Below are positions 11,994 to 25,300 of a DNA stretch of 64,000 nucleotides, in pieces; positions within the stretch are counted from its first letter, which is position 1, and each line of letters starts with the position of its first letter. The DNA is from Isoetes taiwanensis. Its lineage: Eukaryota > Streptophyta > Lycopodiopsida > Isoetales > Isoetaceae. The position numbers were made by a program, and so were the translations under genes. The DNA lies in assembly GCA_021234155.1 (NCBI GenBank), contig JAJEKV010000024.1, positions 18,953,858 through 19,017,857 on the forward strand, read 5' to 3'. The notes under the pieces are model-generated. The model was not told the DNA's origin, made no database searches, and was given only the letters and a program-made list of their open reading frames with translations.

Positions 11994-12740
11994 ATTGGCG
12001 ACCATTTCTCATTAGGGTTTTCCTCGAAAACCCGAATATATTGCCTATGCGCATTTTCTGTTTGCGGGGTAGTCTGATATTGTTCCTATGGTCGGCTACC
12101 CCTCTCTATTCTTCAAAACATTGTATACTGCTGCTGTGATGAATGACAAGCCTATCTATCCAGCCGGTTTTGTGTCTCTTGCGAGTCCCTTCCCAGAATC
12201 AAACTCAAACTCTTAGAAGAGCGAATGTACCTGGGATTGTACCTGGGACTGGAAATGTGAGCATGCTCAAGATGCTCAAATGAATGCCCGGCATGTCTAA
12301 ATGCCATACAAAAATAAAACCATTATAGGAGTTGCTAAAATTGATACAAAAAAAGCATTGATATCCTTGGTCCATATGTAACCCCACTGATTTTCACACG
12401 ACCAGATGCCCTATGTTTGCTGTTTGCTGTGCGATCTCAAATTAATCTAGCAGACTTTGGCATTCTGCATTTATCATACAATCAATACAATGAATATCAG
12501 GATTTTGATGTCTACATCTAAATCAAATCAAACTTCCAGAATAAGAAACCTGTAGAAATAAAAACTGCTTTTCCTTGATTATCTTGAATAGCATGTGCCA
12601 TTATCATTCCTTTTGCCAGACTCCACTTTGATATGCTTCCCCACAATCCTATAAAGTAGGCATTAAATGTTAACTCACATTACTTCCTCAAAATCTCCAA
12701 CACACCTTCAATGTGATGCCTATCTTCTCCGAAGGAAAGT

Positions 12741-13880
12741 GAAAATAAGGCTGGAAACTTAACAAATGATGAGTAAATGCATGGCAAAAGCAGGGCAAAA
12801 TTGATCTTGACAACTACATTGTTCAGCAATATGGTTCTATACTCTGCTGCAATTGCTAAGCAATCTACTGTATCTTAAAAACAAAAGAGCCACATTTAGA
12901 ACTTGAAAGTACGTGACTTTTCAGGACTTGATAATGCTGTTCAAAGGAAGATGTTCCTTCCTAACTGATAGAAGCAGGCCTAGAAGGGACATATACATGT
13001 GTTCTATCCAGTAGATAAGCTACTGTAGAAGGGATGGATACATGTGTTGTCTGTGTTTAAATGCATAGCAAAAGCAGGGGAAAATAAATCTTGAGGAAAC
13101 TACATTGTTCTGCAACATGTTCTATACTCTGCAGAACACTCGTCTATACTCTATTCATATGGTAGATCTAACAAGCACACAAACTACTATAGCTAAACCT
13201 GTAAATCTATACACATCAAGCAAATTAAAAAAACAATGAATCATCAAACGTAGACCATAATGCAGACCATAAATATATTCTAACAGGATGTAAGGAAATC
13301 ATCAGAAGGCCTGTCACTGCTAAGTGATTTATCAAGTCTTAGAAACAAAAGAACCACATTTCAAACTTGAAAGCACATACCCTTTACGTTGTTCCTGACG
13401 GTTACTTAATAGTATAAGTGCAAAACTAAGAAAGAAGATCCCAAAGAGATGCTTTTTCTAGAAACACGTGAAATCTGCTAAAATCAAATGGAGGAAGGAA
13501 GGTAATTTGAAAGCTAATGATGCCCACCTTTGTGAAGATTGGATAGATGCTTATCCTCTCAGAAGCAAAGTGAAAATAAGGCTGGAAACTTAAAAAATGG
13601 TGAGTAAATGCACGGCAAAACCAGGGGGAAATAGATCTTGACAAAACTACATTGTTCAGCAACATGGTTCTACATTTTGCAACACATGCCTATGGCTCCA
13701 TAATTTAATTTGAAATCTGAAACACTGGTTTATGGTAGATCTAGCAAGCAGACAAAATACTATAGCTAAACTTGTCAGTCTATACACATTAAGCAAAGTA
13801 TATCTCACAGAAAAAATGCAATCATCGAATGTAGAGCATAAATGTACTCTGACAAAAGGCAGGGAAATCATCAAAAGGCC
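12741..13880. repeat. Three diverged copies of a local repeat family
   Basis: Copies begin near 12741, 13059 and 13572. Shared landmarks are AAATGCATGGCAAAAGCAGG, ATCTTGA-AA-CTACATTGTTC and GGTTCTA. Copies two and three share a further block, TGGTAGATCT-CAAGCA-ACAAA-TACTATAGCTAAAC. A block with AACAAAAGA-CCACATTT-AACTTGAAAG follows copies one and two. This is a dispersed family duplicated in place. No protein is encoded. Confidence 0.65.
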
Positions 13881-14885
13881 TGCTAGATTTCAATCACAGT
13901 AACATTAATACCATATCTCAAACGAAATAGGGGAGTAAACTCGGTTACCTGATTAGGTTGAGCCAAAAGACATTTTTGGGTTCGATCTGAAGTTTTCCTG
14001 TGGCAAGGGAAGGATGGAACTGAGAAACGACATGCACTCCGAAAGAATTAGATAAGGACGAAAACAAAAAATAATCCAAAACATGGCTTACTACATGCGG
14101 GCTCCTCTGTGTGGCATGCCCTCGTGCCCTCTATCGGATATGGTTTTCCCTCTATCGGATAAGATTGGAAATCAAGGAAAAAAAAAATCATAGGAGAAAT
14201 TTTTACGATTTTTGGAAACCGGGAAAGTTTTTCGGCGACCACAAATCTTAAAATCATAGGAAATCGACTTAAAAAAAAAAAAACCAAAATATTTGTAGTC
14301 AAACCGGAAACTTTCAAATTAACAAGATTGATAGATGCATATCATGATTGGTTTATGCGGGATAGATACTGCAGATAAATGTAATGGCATTATTAGATGG
14401 GTGCGCCAACTCGCATCCCAGTTTGATGCATTTCAGAATATGCAAATCAAAGCTTCCTGAATAAAAAGGGAGATCAGAGTTCAAGACTTCAGGAATCGAA
14501 ACTCTAGGCAGAAACCATGGGATGCGCCGGCCTGTTTCCATCCTTCATTATGCATGTTTCCATCCTTCATTATGCATGTGTAGACATGTAATGATATTAT
14601 GCATGCCTCTGAAGATCTTACATGCCCTTATAAAGGATATGAAGATCTGTTTGGCGCACCGTATGACTTCAGATATATATTGTAGAACCATCATTCAATT
14701 AAATTGGGTTTATGTCTTAATTTTGGGACAAATTTCATATTGCATGTTTTTAGTAGCATATTCAAATTCACACATTTCACCTCAAAATTATGAAAATGTA
14801 ATATCATGTTATTTACAAAATAGTCAATATTTCACAATATAGCACCATATCATAAAAACGTGATAACAAAAATTTACATAGTTAT
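13881..14885. other. No gene recognised
   Basis: Contains A-runs near 14,180 and 14,270 and a short direct duplication, CCATCCTTCATTATGCATGT, at 14537 and 14558. There is no coding texture. The right end abuts the stop of the minus-strand transposase-like gene. Confidence 0.45.
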
Positions 14886-17756
14886 TCAACTTTCTTCAAG
14901 CACCCCCAATGATATCATAGCCTTCTTCCTGACATCCTGAGGTATTGTAATTCTCGCGTTTCTAGCTGGAATAGTGTTTGGAGTCCATGAGTACAAAACA
15001 CTTTCATAGTCTAGCCAAAGATCGTGATCACTTTCATTTCTCCTCCATCTCTTTGTCCAACAATCGAAAGTACCTTTCTTTATCCGACACGCTTGGTCAA
15101 CGATGCACCGACACCACCATTCCACCCGCACATGGTTGAAGTTAATATTACCTTCTTCTTTGCAAATATCGAGATAGTGAACCCCAACCACACCGGATAT
15201 GTATCTAAATCTGATGGCTTTACTACCACAAATTGGTGGCATTCCAAGTCGATGGAAGGTTCATAAGTATCCATGCCTAGAAACTTTGGCCTATTGTTCT
15301 TAGGACCAACATAGTGTTTGTCGGGAAGGAGGAGGAGCATATTGCTTGCGAATGCTACTTACAAGTGTCATCAAAATCCTCAAGACCTGCTAAGGTCTTC
15401 ACCTAGTTTTAGGCAACCACCCTTCTTTCAATTCATCCGAGGATGTGTCTATCTCCCCAACAAAGTTAATCACCTTCTTCCAAGAAGCCACCAAGGCACG
15501 CGGTTGGTGTCATCCTGGATTGGTTTGCCAATGCTTTATATAGTCTTGGATTCCTTCCTTAGTCAATCCCAATTGCTTCACTTCTTCAAGAGGGTTTTAA
15601 AGCTTTTGGTTGACCTAGAGGTATCATAGGCTTGCCATTCTCATCTCTACGCCATATTTCCTCCCTCCTCTCCACTCATCCTCCTCAAGGTCTCATCTTC
15701 TATTGAAGATTGGAATCCCATCTCTCACCCAAAAAGTGAACTGCAGAGGCCTGGAATGACCTTCAAGATCCAATGTATAACCATCCACAAAGCTCTTCCA
15801 ATCGGGCACTTCTTCTATGAGAGAAGCTATAGGGTTTGGAGTAGTGCATTCATGCAAGATTTCCATTAGCCTAGGAAAGTTGGTCACCGCTTGTCGCTTC
15901 AAGATACAACTATATTTGCCAAATAATGCATCCACATCCTCATGGGTATGCCCGGCATAAGAAACCCTAAATTAACTCTTTTCAAATATCCCCACAAATG
16001 TTAAGTAGGATAGGAAAGAAAACATCCACCTGTTCTTATTTTGGCCAAAGACAATTATCAAGTTGCAAGAGAAACCTTTTGGGTAGATCTTGAGGTTTAG
16101 CACGTGAAGTTGAAGCTCCAACATGTTCATTAGACCCATGCTTCCTAAACCTTGCCTTGCTGAACTTTTCAATATTGTTAGGGTTTCCATCTAACAATGC
16201 TCTATGTAGTGCCCGGCTAGTCAGAAGGTCCTGAGGTGACCATTGTATCCATTTTCATAGTTTCTCAAACACCTCATGATACTCCCAATATGAAAATCTG
16301 ACCATCACTCCACAACTCCAAACTAAAATGGCCATAGTAGGTTTGATTCTCCCATGCAAGATTGCCCCAGCCATTGAGATCTCAGAAGGGTATGATCTTC
16401 CACATGACTTTGGTATGTACTTGAATTGTGGAAGACAAGTCTTTTGCTGGTCCATCTTGTCATGTATAATACATAAATAGTTATTGGGTTCCAATGCATA
16501 GATAAAGTCCTCCACATCCAATAACATGATCTACATGATAGTTGGTCACCATATGGTCCTTCATATGCTCCCTTATCCTAGCCCTTTGACTAGGTTGCAC
16601 GCCTTATCAAGAGTCTCCTTCAACTTAGCACATAAATTGCACTTTGCAAAGTTGTTTGAAGTTGCTATGGTGACATGATTGAAATGCTTCTTCCATAACC
16701 TACTAAAGCTAGGTTGGGATATTGGAAGAATTCCCAATTCTCAAGTAGGGAATTCACTTCTTCCAAAATACTCTTTTGAATACAATGTGATGGCAACCTT
16801 TTCTCAACAACCGCTTCTTCCCTTTTCATCCCTTCTCGCTTTTGTGTGGCATAGACTCGCATTGAAATCAATATATTTTTTCAAATATCTCCCCGGCGAC
16901 CAAGGTCCTAGCTGTTGGTCTCAACAAACCATTATTTCCATGTAAAGCAATCCTGCTCCCCCCTCTGCTTTTTTGCCAATTATGCCATGAAGAAGTTGGA
17001 ATTGCATGGATACTCGCCATGCTTTTGCACATATCCATTTGCCTAGCAAAGGGTATCTTTTTTCTGCTTGGGTTTCTTTCATCTTGAAGTGCATGCTCAA
17101 GATTGTGTACATGTAGGTCCTCCTATCATCAACAGTGTACTCTTGAAAAGTGGCTCTTGCTTCCACCAATTGTTCTATTGTGAAGAATTGCATACAATCA
17201 CTCCAACAACAATCTGAGCCCCTAACCTTCACCATTGTCTCACGTTTGGTGTCACTAATCAACTTGGCTCTTTTGCTAGGATAATGTCTGGCAACTGAAT
17301 GGATCAATATCAAGACAATCATTGTCCCCAACAACCTCAGGCTCTGGAAAAATATAATCCTCCACAAATTGAACACTACTTATAGGCCATGCCATGATGC
17401 AAGGAACCTCCAATTGCTTGACACAACCAAAACATTCCTTGTCACCCAAACCTTTACCTTTCCAGTTGTCTTCCAACATCGAAATTGCAATACCAATATT
17501 GTCTTCCCCTAGCCTTTCATCATTAACAGCTTGACCAGATCCGCCCAAAGACAATGACTCCTTGGCCTACTATTTCCTTGTTGCACTTGTGCATGATTCT
17601 CACCTTCTTGTTCCTCCATTGCACCCTACTATAGAGGACTAATTGTTTTTCTTCAACATTCTTGCTAGGAGTTGGTTTTTCATTGATATTGCTCTTTTCA
17701 ATATGTTGCACACCATCTTGAGTTGGAGAGGCACCATTGACCTCGGCAAATTGCAC
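14886..17756 (-). pseudogene. Decayed DUF8039-DUF7869 transposase-like gene (copy 1)
   Basis: Reading right to left, the blocks are as follows. A DUF8039-like start has KEIVGQGVIV, then LGEDNIGIAI and MAWPISSV (17,756-17,340). A cysteine block has SDCCWSDC (near 17,215). HDKMDQQKT follows near 16,450. Next is an RNase H-like core with QLDNC and GQNKNRWMFSFLSYL (near 16,060), then GHTHEDVDALFGKYS (near 15,940). The C-terminal domain has VRVEWWC, CWTKRW, LYSWTP and ITIPQDVR, ending at 14,886. These Asp-rich motifs match repeat-encoded DUF7869 proteins, which look like DDE-type nucleases. At least five frame changes and several stops break it. No terminal repeats were found. The second copy at 59.97 kb has the same order of blocks. 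Confidence 0.75.
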
Positions 17757-18060
17757 CCTTTTTAGTCAATGAGTAAGAAAAATTATTACACCATAAGATA
17801 AAAAAAGTAAATGACGCTTATGGAATATGTAGAGGTAAATCAAATTTTTTTAAAAGTAAGAAATTCCTTGGAAATAGGTTTAATATAATAATAACAATGG
17901 GCGAAACGAAAATCATTTAAAACAAGAATTTTCATGGCAACAACAAGGAAATGACATTTATATAAATATATCCAAATTTTAATTATCGAAAATTTGATAT
18001 ATGATTAGAAAAGACATATAACTAATAGACGTGAGAATTTATTATCCATAATAATATACC
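17757..18060. other. No gene recognised
   Basis: A/T-rich spacer between the minus-strand transposase-like gene and the duplicated promoter block. It may hold the former's promoter; nothing specific can be supported. Confidence 0.4.
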
Positions 18061-18073
18061 CTAGATAATATAG

Positions 18074-18160
18074 TCAAGGGAATTTCAGACGCGTCATGGT
18101 GTTATTTGAGGCAATAAATTATTCACGCTTAAGAGCTAATTAACCCTATATAAATCCGGT
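18074..18160 (+). promoter_or_regulatory. TATA promoter, first copy of a duplicated block
   Basis: TATATAAA lies at 18147-18154. Upstream are TCAAGGGAA, CAGACGC, and GCAATAAATTATTCACGCTTAA. The same series recurs about 1.21 kb downstream. About 87 bases after the TATA box is an ATG (18241) that opens a basic 20-codon frame, which soon stops. Confidence 0.6.
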
Positions 18161-18240
18161 TCACGCTCTCAAGACCATTCTGTCCCCAATTTTTTTTTTT
18201 TCACCATGAAGCGTTTAGCCTCGGTAAATAAATCGAACTT

Positions 18241-18640
18241 CATGAAGAACCCGAGGTCTCGCAAAAAGACGCGTCGGGTTGAAGAACCCTCTCTTCCCCC
18301 CTCATAGATTTTCTTGCCCAATTCTCCTCCTCGATTCCGATTCGGGAGGATGATTCTGATTTCGACATGGAAGAGGAGGGAGTTGAGCTCCTCCTCCATT
18401 CCTCTCCGATTCTGAAGAGGAGGAAGAGGAGGAAGAGGAGGAAGAGGAGGAGATGTCCTCCCAAGAGCACATGACCGCCTCGCCTTGGGGGTTGGCTTGA
18501 CCCTAAAACAGAGAATGAAAATCTCAAGAGGAGGAGGAGGAAGAGGAGGAGGAGGGGGAGGAAGAGGATGAGGAGGAAGGTCGAGAATTCGACCAGTTTT
18601 TAGAATGGCTGAGAGATGAGCCAGGTTTGCATGTCTGCTT
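18241..18640 (+). pseudogene. Remnant of a protein start with acidic (Glu)n tracts
   Basis: After the ATG at 18241, a short basic peptide begins MKNPRSRKKTRRVEE and stops early. Shifted frames downstream read long Glu runs from GAG/GAA triplets (18,409-18,455 and 18,527-18,575), followed by EFDQFLEWLRDEPG. This looks like the broken N-terminus of the gene served by the promoter at 18147. The 224-codon open frame on the opposite strand is only the Pro/Ser-rich shadow of these triplets. The function is unknown. Confidence 0.4.
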
Positions 18641-19280
18641 TTTTTTTTTTTTTTCACCTTTCTTTCTTTTCTAACACCTTTCTTTCTTCTTTGTTCCGGA
18701 CGTGGAAGATCAATGATGCGCATCCCGGCCCCCCCTTTGTTTTTTGGTTTGCTTGAAGCTTTGCACACGCCTCCCGCATATTTTTCATGTAATTTTGTGA
18801 AAAGCCTTCTGCACCTGGCACAAGCCTTCGGGCTTACCTCCATCGCATATAACTTTTATGAATGAAATCAAACAGCTTTTCATAAACTTTTCTTCAAACG
18901 AAAGTTCTTCAAACAGTTTTTTTTCGTACATAAAATTATTTGAATTAAATCCAATTGTTTTCTCCAATTATTTTGTCTCCTCGCTCGTCATCTTTTTCTC
19001 TAAATTTTTGTATCTCAAAATTTTGTCTCAACAAAGTCTCGAACACTATAAATCAAACACAAAGAACATAGGAAATTTTCCTATACGACCTAAAACAATT
19101 CCCCAACCTTACAAGTCATTTTTAGCCTTCATAATTTTGCCTTTAAAATCATTTTTAATTTAGCCTATATAAAATTTCTAAATTCTATTTTTTCAATGCA
19201 ATAAATGGAATAAAATGTCATGGAGAATTTATTGCATGAAATGCAATATTCTCCATATATACCATATACATGTCATGTCT

Positions 19281-19370
19281 CAAGGAAGACCAGACGCCAA
19301 AGTGGTGATGTTAATTCAAGCAATCAATTATTCACGCTTAACTTATTTCTAATTGTGCCTATATAAATCC
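19281..19370 (+). promoter_or_regulatory. TATA promoter, second copy of the duplicated block
   Basis: TATATAAA lies at 19360-19367, exactly 1,213 bases after the first. The upstream elements TCAAGGAAG, CAGACGC, GCAATCAATTATTCACGCTTAA are shared with the first copy. Forty-five bases downstream an ATG (19412) opens a 17-codon frame ending at a GTGAG splice-donor-like site. Confidence 0.6.
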
Positions 19371-19944
19371 ATTTTACGCCTCAAAGTTCCTACATTTTCT
19401 TCCTTCCTTCATAATGATTTGCGGTTGCGCTTCGGCCGTGTTTGGATCCGCCCCTAAATCTTGGTGAGCAGATTTATATTCATCAATATTAGATATTTGG
19501 TTTCGCAATTCCTAACTTACTAAAAGACTCTTTTGTTTTGTAGCATTTGTAGCAGAGGACACGGAGACTCGTAATTAAAATCAAAAGCAGAGGACTAAGG
19601 TCTCATGAATCGAAAAGCCTCGGAATTAAAACCACAAGCATAGTCCTCCGTTCTTCGAATCCTTCCAGCCTCAGAACTCAAGGTTTAGTTTTCATTTAGT
19701 TTTAAGTTGCATCTCAATGGCAGGTTTAATCCAAGAAGACAAGCTTTTGCATTTGCTCGAGTAGGCAGGGAAGCGAGATGATGTTTATGAAAACCGTAAT
19801 AGTTTTTATAAACTTCATCCGCTTCTTTTGTTTCGAAAGTAAATTCTTGAGTTTCTCTTCCTGAATTAATCATGCTATTGCATGCAAGTTTCTATTACGA
19901 ATAAGTGTAGTAGAAAGCATTAGAAAAATCTGAAAGATAATATT

Positions 19945-20130
19945 TGAAACACGCTAAGCGTGTTTTATGCTAACCTTAGCCTTCAACATGGATACACGCT
20001 CGGCGTGCACTCAGCAGAGAGGGAGAAAAAAAAAACTGTACAGATAGATAAGTAAATAGATAAAGGCCGGGCGTGTCTCTTAGTTTCTAAGTTTATAATA
20101 AATAAATATAACACGCCAGGCGTGAATACT
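19945..20130. repeat. CACGCC/GGCGTG palindrome array (group 1)
   Basis: Four words lie in 190 bases: ACACGCTAAGCGTG, ACACGCTCGGCGTG, GCCGGGCGTG and ACACGCCAGGCGTG. Most are 14-base palindromes around a two-base centre. Further groups occur at 22.1, 23.4 and 25.8 kb, always between coding-like fragments. Confidence 0.8.
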
Positions 20131-20157
20131 GATACTCCGCTCACTTCCTATTGATAG

Positions 20158-20421
20158 ATGCCAAGTTACATTAATCACCCGGTTTGTGACGAAGATGCAT
20201 TGGAATTACATTTGGGCCAGCAATCACACAGCCCAGCTCCAGTTTCGGCTCCAATCTCCAGTCCGGTTGAACCGCAGCCGAAAGCACCAAATCGGGCCGA
20301 GCACCATCTTGCAACCCCCGAGTACTTGGATCAAGTAATGATGATGGCGGCAGAGCGCCAGGCAATGATAGATCCGGGCTCGGGGCCCTTGCAATCGCAT
20401 CGAGATCGCCCTCTTATCTAA
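20158..20421 (+). other. Open frame of 87 codons, unrecognised
   Basis: ATG 20158 to stop 20421. The peptide is Pro/Ser/Gln-rich (HSPAPVSAPISSPVEPQP) and ends in a Met-rich helix-like stretch. It lies just after a CACGCC array and before a Gly-rich segment (20,650-20,800) with KWVVELEPGVFSLGF, which faintly recalls plant BRX-type domains. It is probably one exon-like piece of the decayed 18-26.6 kb gene block. Confidence 0.3.
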
Positions 20422-20889
20422 TCACTTCGAGAATGCAAAGACATGCATTGATCGAGAGTGAATCTCGCATCCGTCGGCTCGAGATTCAAAATGAGGAGCC
20501 GCGTTTCTTAGTGGTTAGCCTCTATGCCCTGGATGCCCCAACACGAACCACTACCACAAAGCGGTATAATGATGCAATGGAGATGGCTCAACCAATGGAA
20601 CCACTACCATCTGCAGCGCTATAATGATGCATTGGAGGTTCAACCAATGGAGCAAAGCGGAGCAGGAGCAGGAGCGAGGAGGTGGAGGTGGAGCAAAGTG
20701 GGTGGTGGAGCTAGAGCCCGGTGTTTTTTCTTTGGGTTTTACCGTAAGAATTCACTATGCCCCGCAATGGAAATGGGAGATCGATAGCCCAGCTACTCAA
20801 GAGACCGGGCTTGAAACAAATGAGTCCGGGATTTTGTCCGGTTTATCCAGTTTATCCAGATTATATACAATTGTAATCTTTTTCCAATG

Positions 20890-21620
20890 AATACAACAAA
20901 TTTTGTCTACTTCTATATTTCTACAATGTAATACATGTTACATAGCTTTTTAAGCGGTTTCTTGGCCATGCAACAAATGTTCCAACACTTTCTCCAACCG
21001 TATCCCCACCTGGGTGTCTCGCAAGGTAAAGCTTCATCCATAGCGCAGAAGTTAATCATCAGAATTCGGACATACTTATCCCCGAAAGAATTCCATGATA
21101 CATAAATGGATCGATGGAGTCGATCTTGCATAATCCTACTTTCCTTTTCTGATTTGTAGTTAACATGAAACATTCATCTTCGACATCGCAGAAAAATTGC
21201 TATTCGACACCTACTATTGGAAATTAATGTTCAAGCTATTGAATGAGATGAGTACCGTAATTCAGAGCCATTCTTGAGAAGCTGATTTGAGTCTCTCAAG
21301 CTGATTTGAGAAGTCAAGGCGCTATGGAAACTCCGGGCGGTCGGGAAAATTCAATTAGAAGAAAGATTAGGTTAACTACGCTTAGGCGGATAAATTTGGC
21401 GGATACTTTTGGGTAGATTGGTTTTAAAAACTTAATGAAAGAAGTCTACGGACGGGTCTTCGCCATTATTATTTGTATGTGTCAAGAATATTTCAAACCG
21501 CATTTTGTGTTTTCTTGAAATTCAAATTTCTATTTCTCGATAGGTAGAAAAGCTATTTCTTCGAAAGCGCTCGAAAGGCCAGATCCGAAATGCGACCTTC
21601 CGACTCTGCACTAGGCTTAC
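20890..21620. other. No gene recognised
   Basis: A spacer in the CACGCC block. At 21,627 an ATG opens a 63-codon frame with PHFSSFVRTLIVYHV, which might be the start of a B3-like DNA-binding domain, but the match is too short to call. Confidence 0.3.
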
Positions 21621-22107
21621 TCCGAGATGTCTTCTAAAGCGAATCGAGGTCGAGGCGACGGGCAGAGGAAAGCGGTGGAAGAGGAATCCCAAAACCCGCA
21701 CTTCTCAAGCTTCGTGAGGACGTTGATCGTATACCACGTAATACACAATGTAACCCTATTCAAGGTATTTAATTTGCCACGTATACACACCGTGGTGGAG
21801 AGTATTATGCTTGCATGAATTTGAGATATTTCCTTTCACTTAATATGCTTTGCATGAGTTTGAATTATTATGCTTTGCATGAATTTTAAGTATTAACATC
21901 AGTTAATGCTCGATTGTCCGCTCAGAGAACATAATTTTGCTCTGCTTTTATATATAGAATATAGCGGTGTTAGACGGTTGGAGATAGCAATGTTCAATGA
22001 GGTTAAATAGTGTGAAATATGGATTCATGAAGGGTATGTAGCTTAAAATGTGGATGCAAAATAATTTAGTTTCAAATTCACGATAGCATGGTCAATAATA
22101 GGAGCTA

Positions 22108-22165
22108 CCAACACGCCAAGCGTGATTTGTACTAATTTAGGTTTAAATGCACGCCAAGCGTGATC
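22108..22165. repeat. CACGCC/GGCGTG palindromes (group 2)
   Basis: ACACGCCAAGCGTG and GCACGCCAAGCGTG lie about 45 bases apart in the same orientation. They mark the left edge of the next coding-like fragment. Confidence 0.75.
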
Positions 22166-22339
22166 TCTTGTTCTGAAAAAGTACTCTAAAAGTGCTCATC
22201 TTCTTTTGCGCGGCTCAAGAGGAAGAAAACCCCTAATAATTCGGGTTCTAATCCCGCCAAGAAAGCAAGGGGCGGGACGACCGGATGCAAATACCATATG
22301 ATCTCACCTTAGATGATGAAGGGCCGATTCTTATAGCAA

Positions 22340-25300
22340 CCCAACCGACCACCTGCCCGAAGAGGAAATGGACGAGGGTGCCGAGTGGTACGCTGACCTT
22401 GCCAAGACAAATGGCAAGCTCGACTTAACTCTCTTCTCGAGGAAAAAGGAAGCGCATAAGATGGCCAAACAAGGGATCCTAATCTCTTGTGAGGAAGAGG
22501 ATGACACCAACCGCAAATTGCTCTTGGAGATTACATAATGTAAGGTAAGAAAGATCCGCCGGACTTACTCAATCAGAGAGCTACTCGATACAAGGATACG
22601 CTCATGAAGACAGATGTGAACGGTGAGACATGTTTTAAGTATGGTTGGCCAACCAATGTAGCATTACGCCAATATCTATTTGCCAAGGGGTTACAAATGT
22701 ATGCGTAGAGGCATGTTCACTAAACCGACACCAAGTCACTATTTGCAGCAAGCTAGGAATTAGTCGACTTGAAAGCTTCTAAGAGGGTCCTAGATCTAGG
22801 GAAGGATGTTCAACCCGGCAGTTTGTCGAAGGCATGGAGGCTTCGCTTTTGAGAATGAACAGACGAGTGGCGCAAATTTAGAGGCGATGAACAAGTCAAT
22901 AAATACTCGACCATTATCCATTGGGTCTTAAGGAAACTTTTGCGATCCATGTGAAGTCCCTCATCCGCTCACCAAGCTCCATTTATGTTAGCGAGAAGAT
23001 ATGATCCAAAGACATGCCATGGAGATTGTTCGAGCATGATTAGTAATCCAGTCAAATGCCTATGCCAAATGGATGTGTTACCTTGGCATATGATCTCGAA
23101 CAAGCCTCGGTGTGGATCGAACTTCCGTGAGTTAATGTTAAATGAAAATATTAAATTGCCGCCATCGACGGGCAAAGATTCTGTTGAGGCACGTAAGGCC
23201 CTCATCGAGCAAAAGTAAACAAACAGCCAAAACGCTGCTTCTACAATCACTATATCGCGTATAGGAGGTGTCGATCTTGGATGCCAATACTTCACCGCAG
23301 ATTTGGGTGAGATTAGCGCAACTTTGAATGAAATGGGGAAGACATTTCTATACAAAAGGTAACTAACCGCATTAGGATGTTAGCATTTTAATATTCACGC
23401 CAGCGCGTGTTTTCAAATCAATCGAATTCCACGCCGTGCGTGTTTTCAAATCTACACGGTTTCATAAATTGTATTCACGCCAGGCGTTTTTCAAATCAAA
23501 CCAATTCCACGCCAGCGTGTTTTCAAATCAATCAATTCACGCCAGTTTTCAAGTCAACCAATTGATCCGAAAACACGCCGGGCGTGAATTGATTGATTTG
23601 AAAACACGCCGGGCGTGAATTGGTTTGATTTTAAAGCACCGGGCGTGGGATTGCATTAGTAACTTTATTCATTTCACGCCAGCGTGATTTTCTCTTGATC
23701 AATTCTATTCAAATCGCGCCCGTGTTTCTATTCTATGATACCGATTCAATGTACGTACTATTGCGGTCGATCGTTGAACAACCTGCGCCCGCGCCCGGCC
23801 AACAAGTGGGTGGATATATGGCTGCCCATTGCCCACCGCATTGGCGGGTTAAAGTCCGAGGCATTCAAGCCGGCTGGAGCGGACTCGCCGCATAATTATA
23901 CTGAGAAGAAGAAGACCGCAAGAAAATCAAAGAAAAAGGTGGTGATGACATTGCGTATCCTTCCGAAAGCTCATCCAAAGTCGACCAACAGACTTCGTGA
24001 TAAGATTGTGTTTTGTAAGGAGGCGGTATGGCTCAAGTGGAATGAATTCGGGGCGCTTTATGCACAAGGGAAGCCGCCGACACTATGGGTAGGGTGCCTC
24101 CCTGTTGATGTAAGCATATTTGACTTGAATGTGACAGAGATGAGAAAGACTCGGGGGCTAGACGACGCCGAGACCATTTGGGTTTTAGACCGGTGCTTAA
24201 AGAAGGAAGTCTTATACAAGAAGGGTGCTTTCACCAAGGATAGGATGTCCTTCGTTGAGTGCCGCAGCCCATGTAAAGGATGTACGTGACAATGAAGTCA
24301 CCAGAGGGAGCCGAGTTACAAAGGCTATCGGGGGGATGTGGCATTATCCGAAATTGGATTGCCGGACAAATACAAGGTCAAGAATGATGACATCAAGAAG
24401 TTTGTATTCTGGTCAAAGGACTTCCTAAAGAATTGAAAGGCTAAAAATACAAAACATAAGGAGACTCTACCCCCTAAGGTAATCGGGCCGAGTTGAGAAG
24501 AAAAGTGGCCCTTGTGAAGAAGATTCGAGAAGAAGACGACGGCCCAAAAGATTCAGTCTCCATTGGGTACAAATGTCTCTTGCCGAAATCAACTTCGGCC
24601 TTAAAAATATATCACTCTTTGTGTTGGACAGCGGGGTGGGAGAGGAGATATGGGCATGAACCGGAAAGGACTACAAAGCAGCTTCTTTACCACCAGATAG
24701 GATTGACAACCGAGAGGTCCTTCACTATTGTCATCGTTTGTCCTTCGTGTGAGTCACATCTGCATGCACTATCCGCTGCTCATGATCCGAGTGCCTCAAA
24801 GTTATTAGGGAGGGATGCCTAATATATGATGTTAAGGATAATGAGTCGCGAAAGACACGAAAGATGGCACATGTGATCTTCATTATGATAGCCATGCTAT
24901 CGGGCATCGAATATGATATTGCTAAGGCCAAGGGTGACAATAGCGGTGCATGGGAATGTTTTCTTCTAGATGATCCGGACTTAAGAACTATATTCTTTCA
25001 TACGGATCGGGATCGGTCGGATAAGATGAGTCGAAGAGGATGAGGATCGGGACCCCCTCCTAAGTGGGGAAATCAAGCACGAGCTACAAACTAAGGAGAA
25101 GGGCCCCTTAAATAAAAATGGATTTCCCCGCCTATGGTCTGCTTACCTCGTTGAGGCATTTGCTCCAATTGATACAACCCGCTTGGAGCTTCATGTTGGA
25201 GGTTATATTGCCCGAGAGGCTCTTATGGGTGCAAGAAGATGTCACCGCTTTGTGAGTGATGAGCAGGCCAAAGACTTTCTTGAACCATTCCTCATGCATG

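Noticed and set aside
18169-18843. 224-codon minus-strand open frame rich in Pro, Ser and Arg
   Set aside because: It is the complement of the GAG/GAA-rich acidic-tract remnant on the plus strand; low complexity keeps the frame open.
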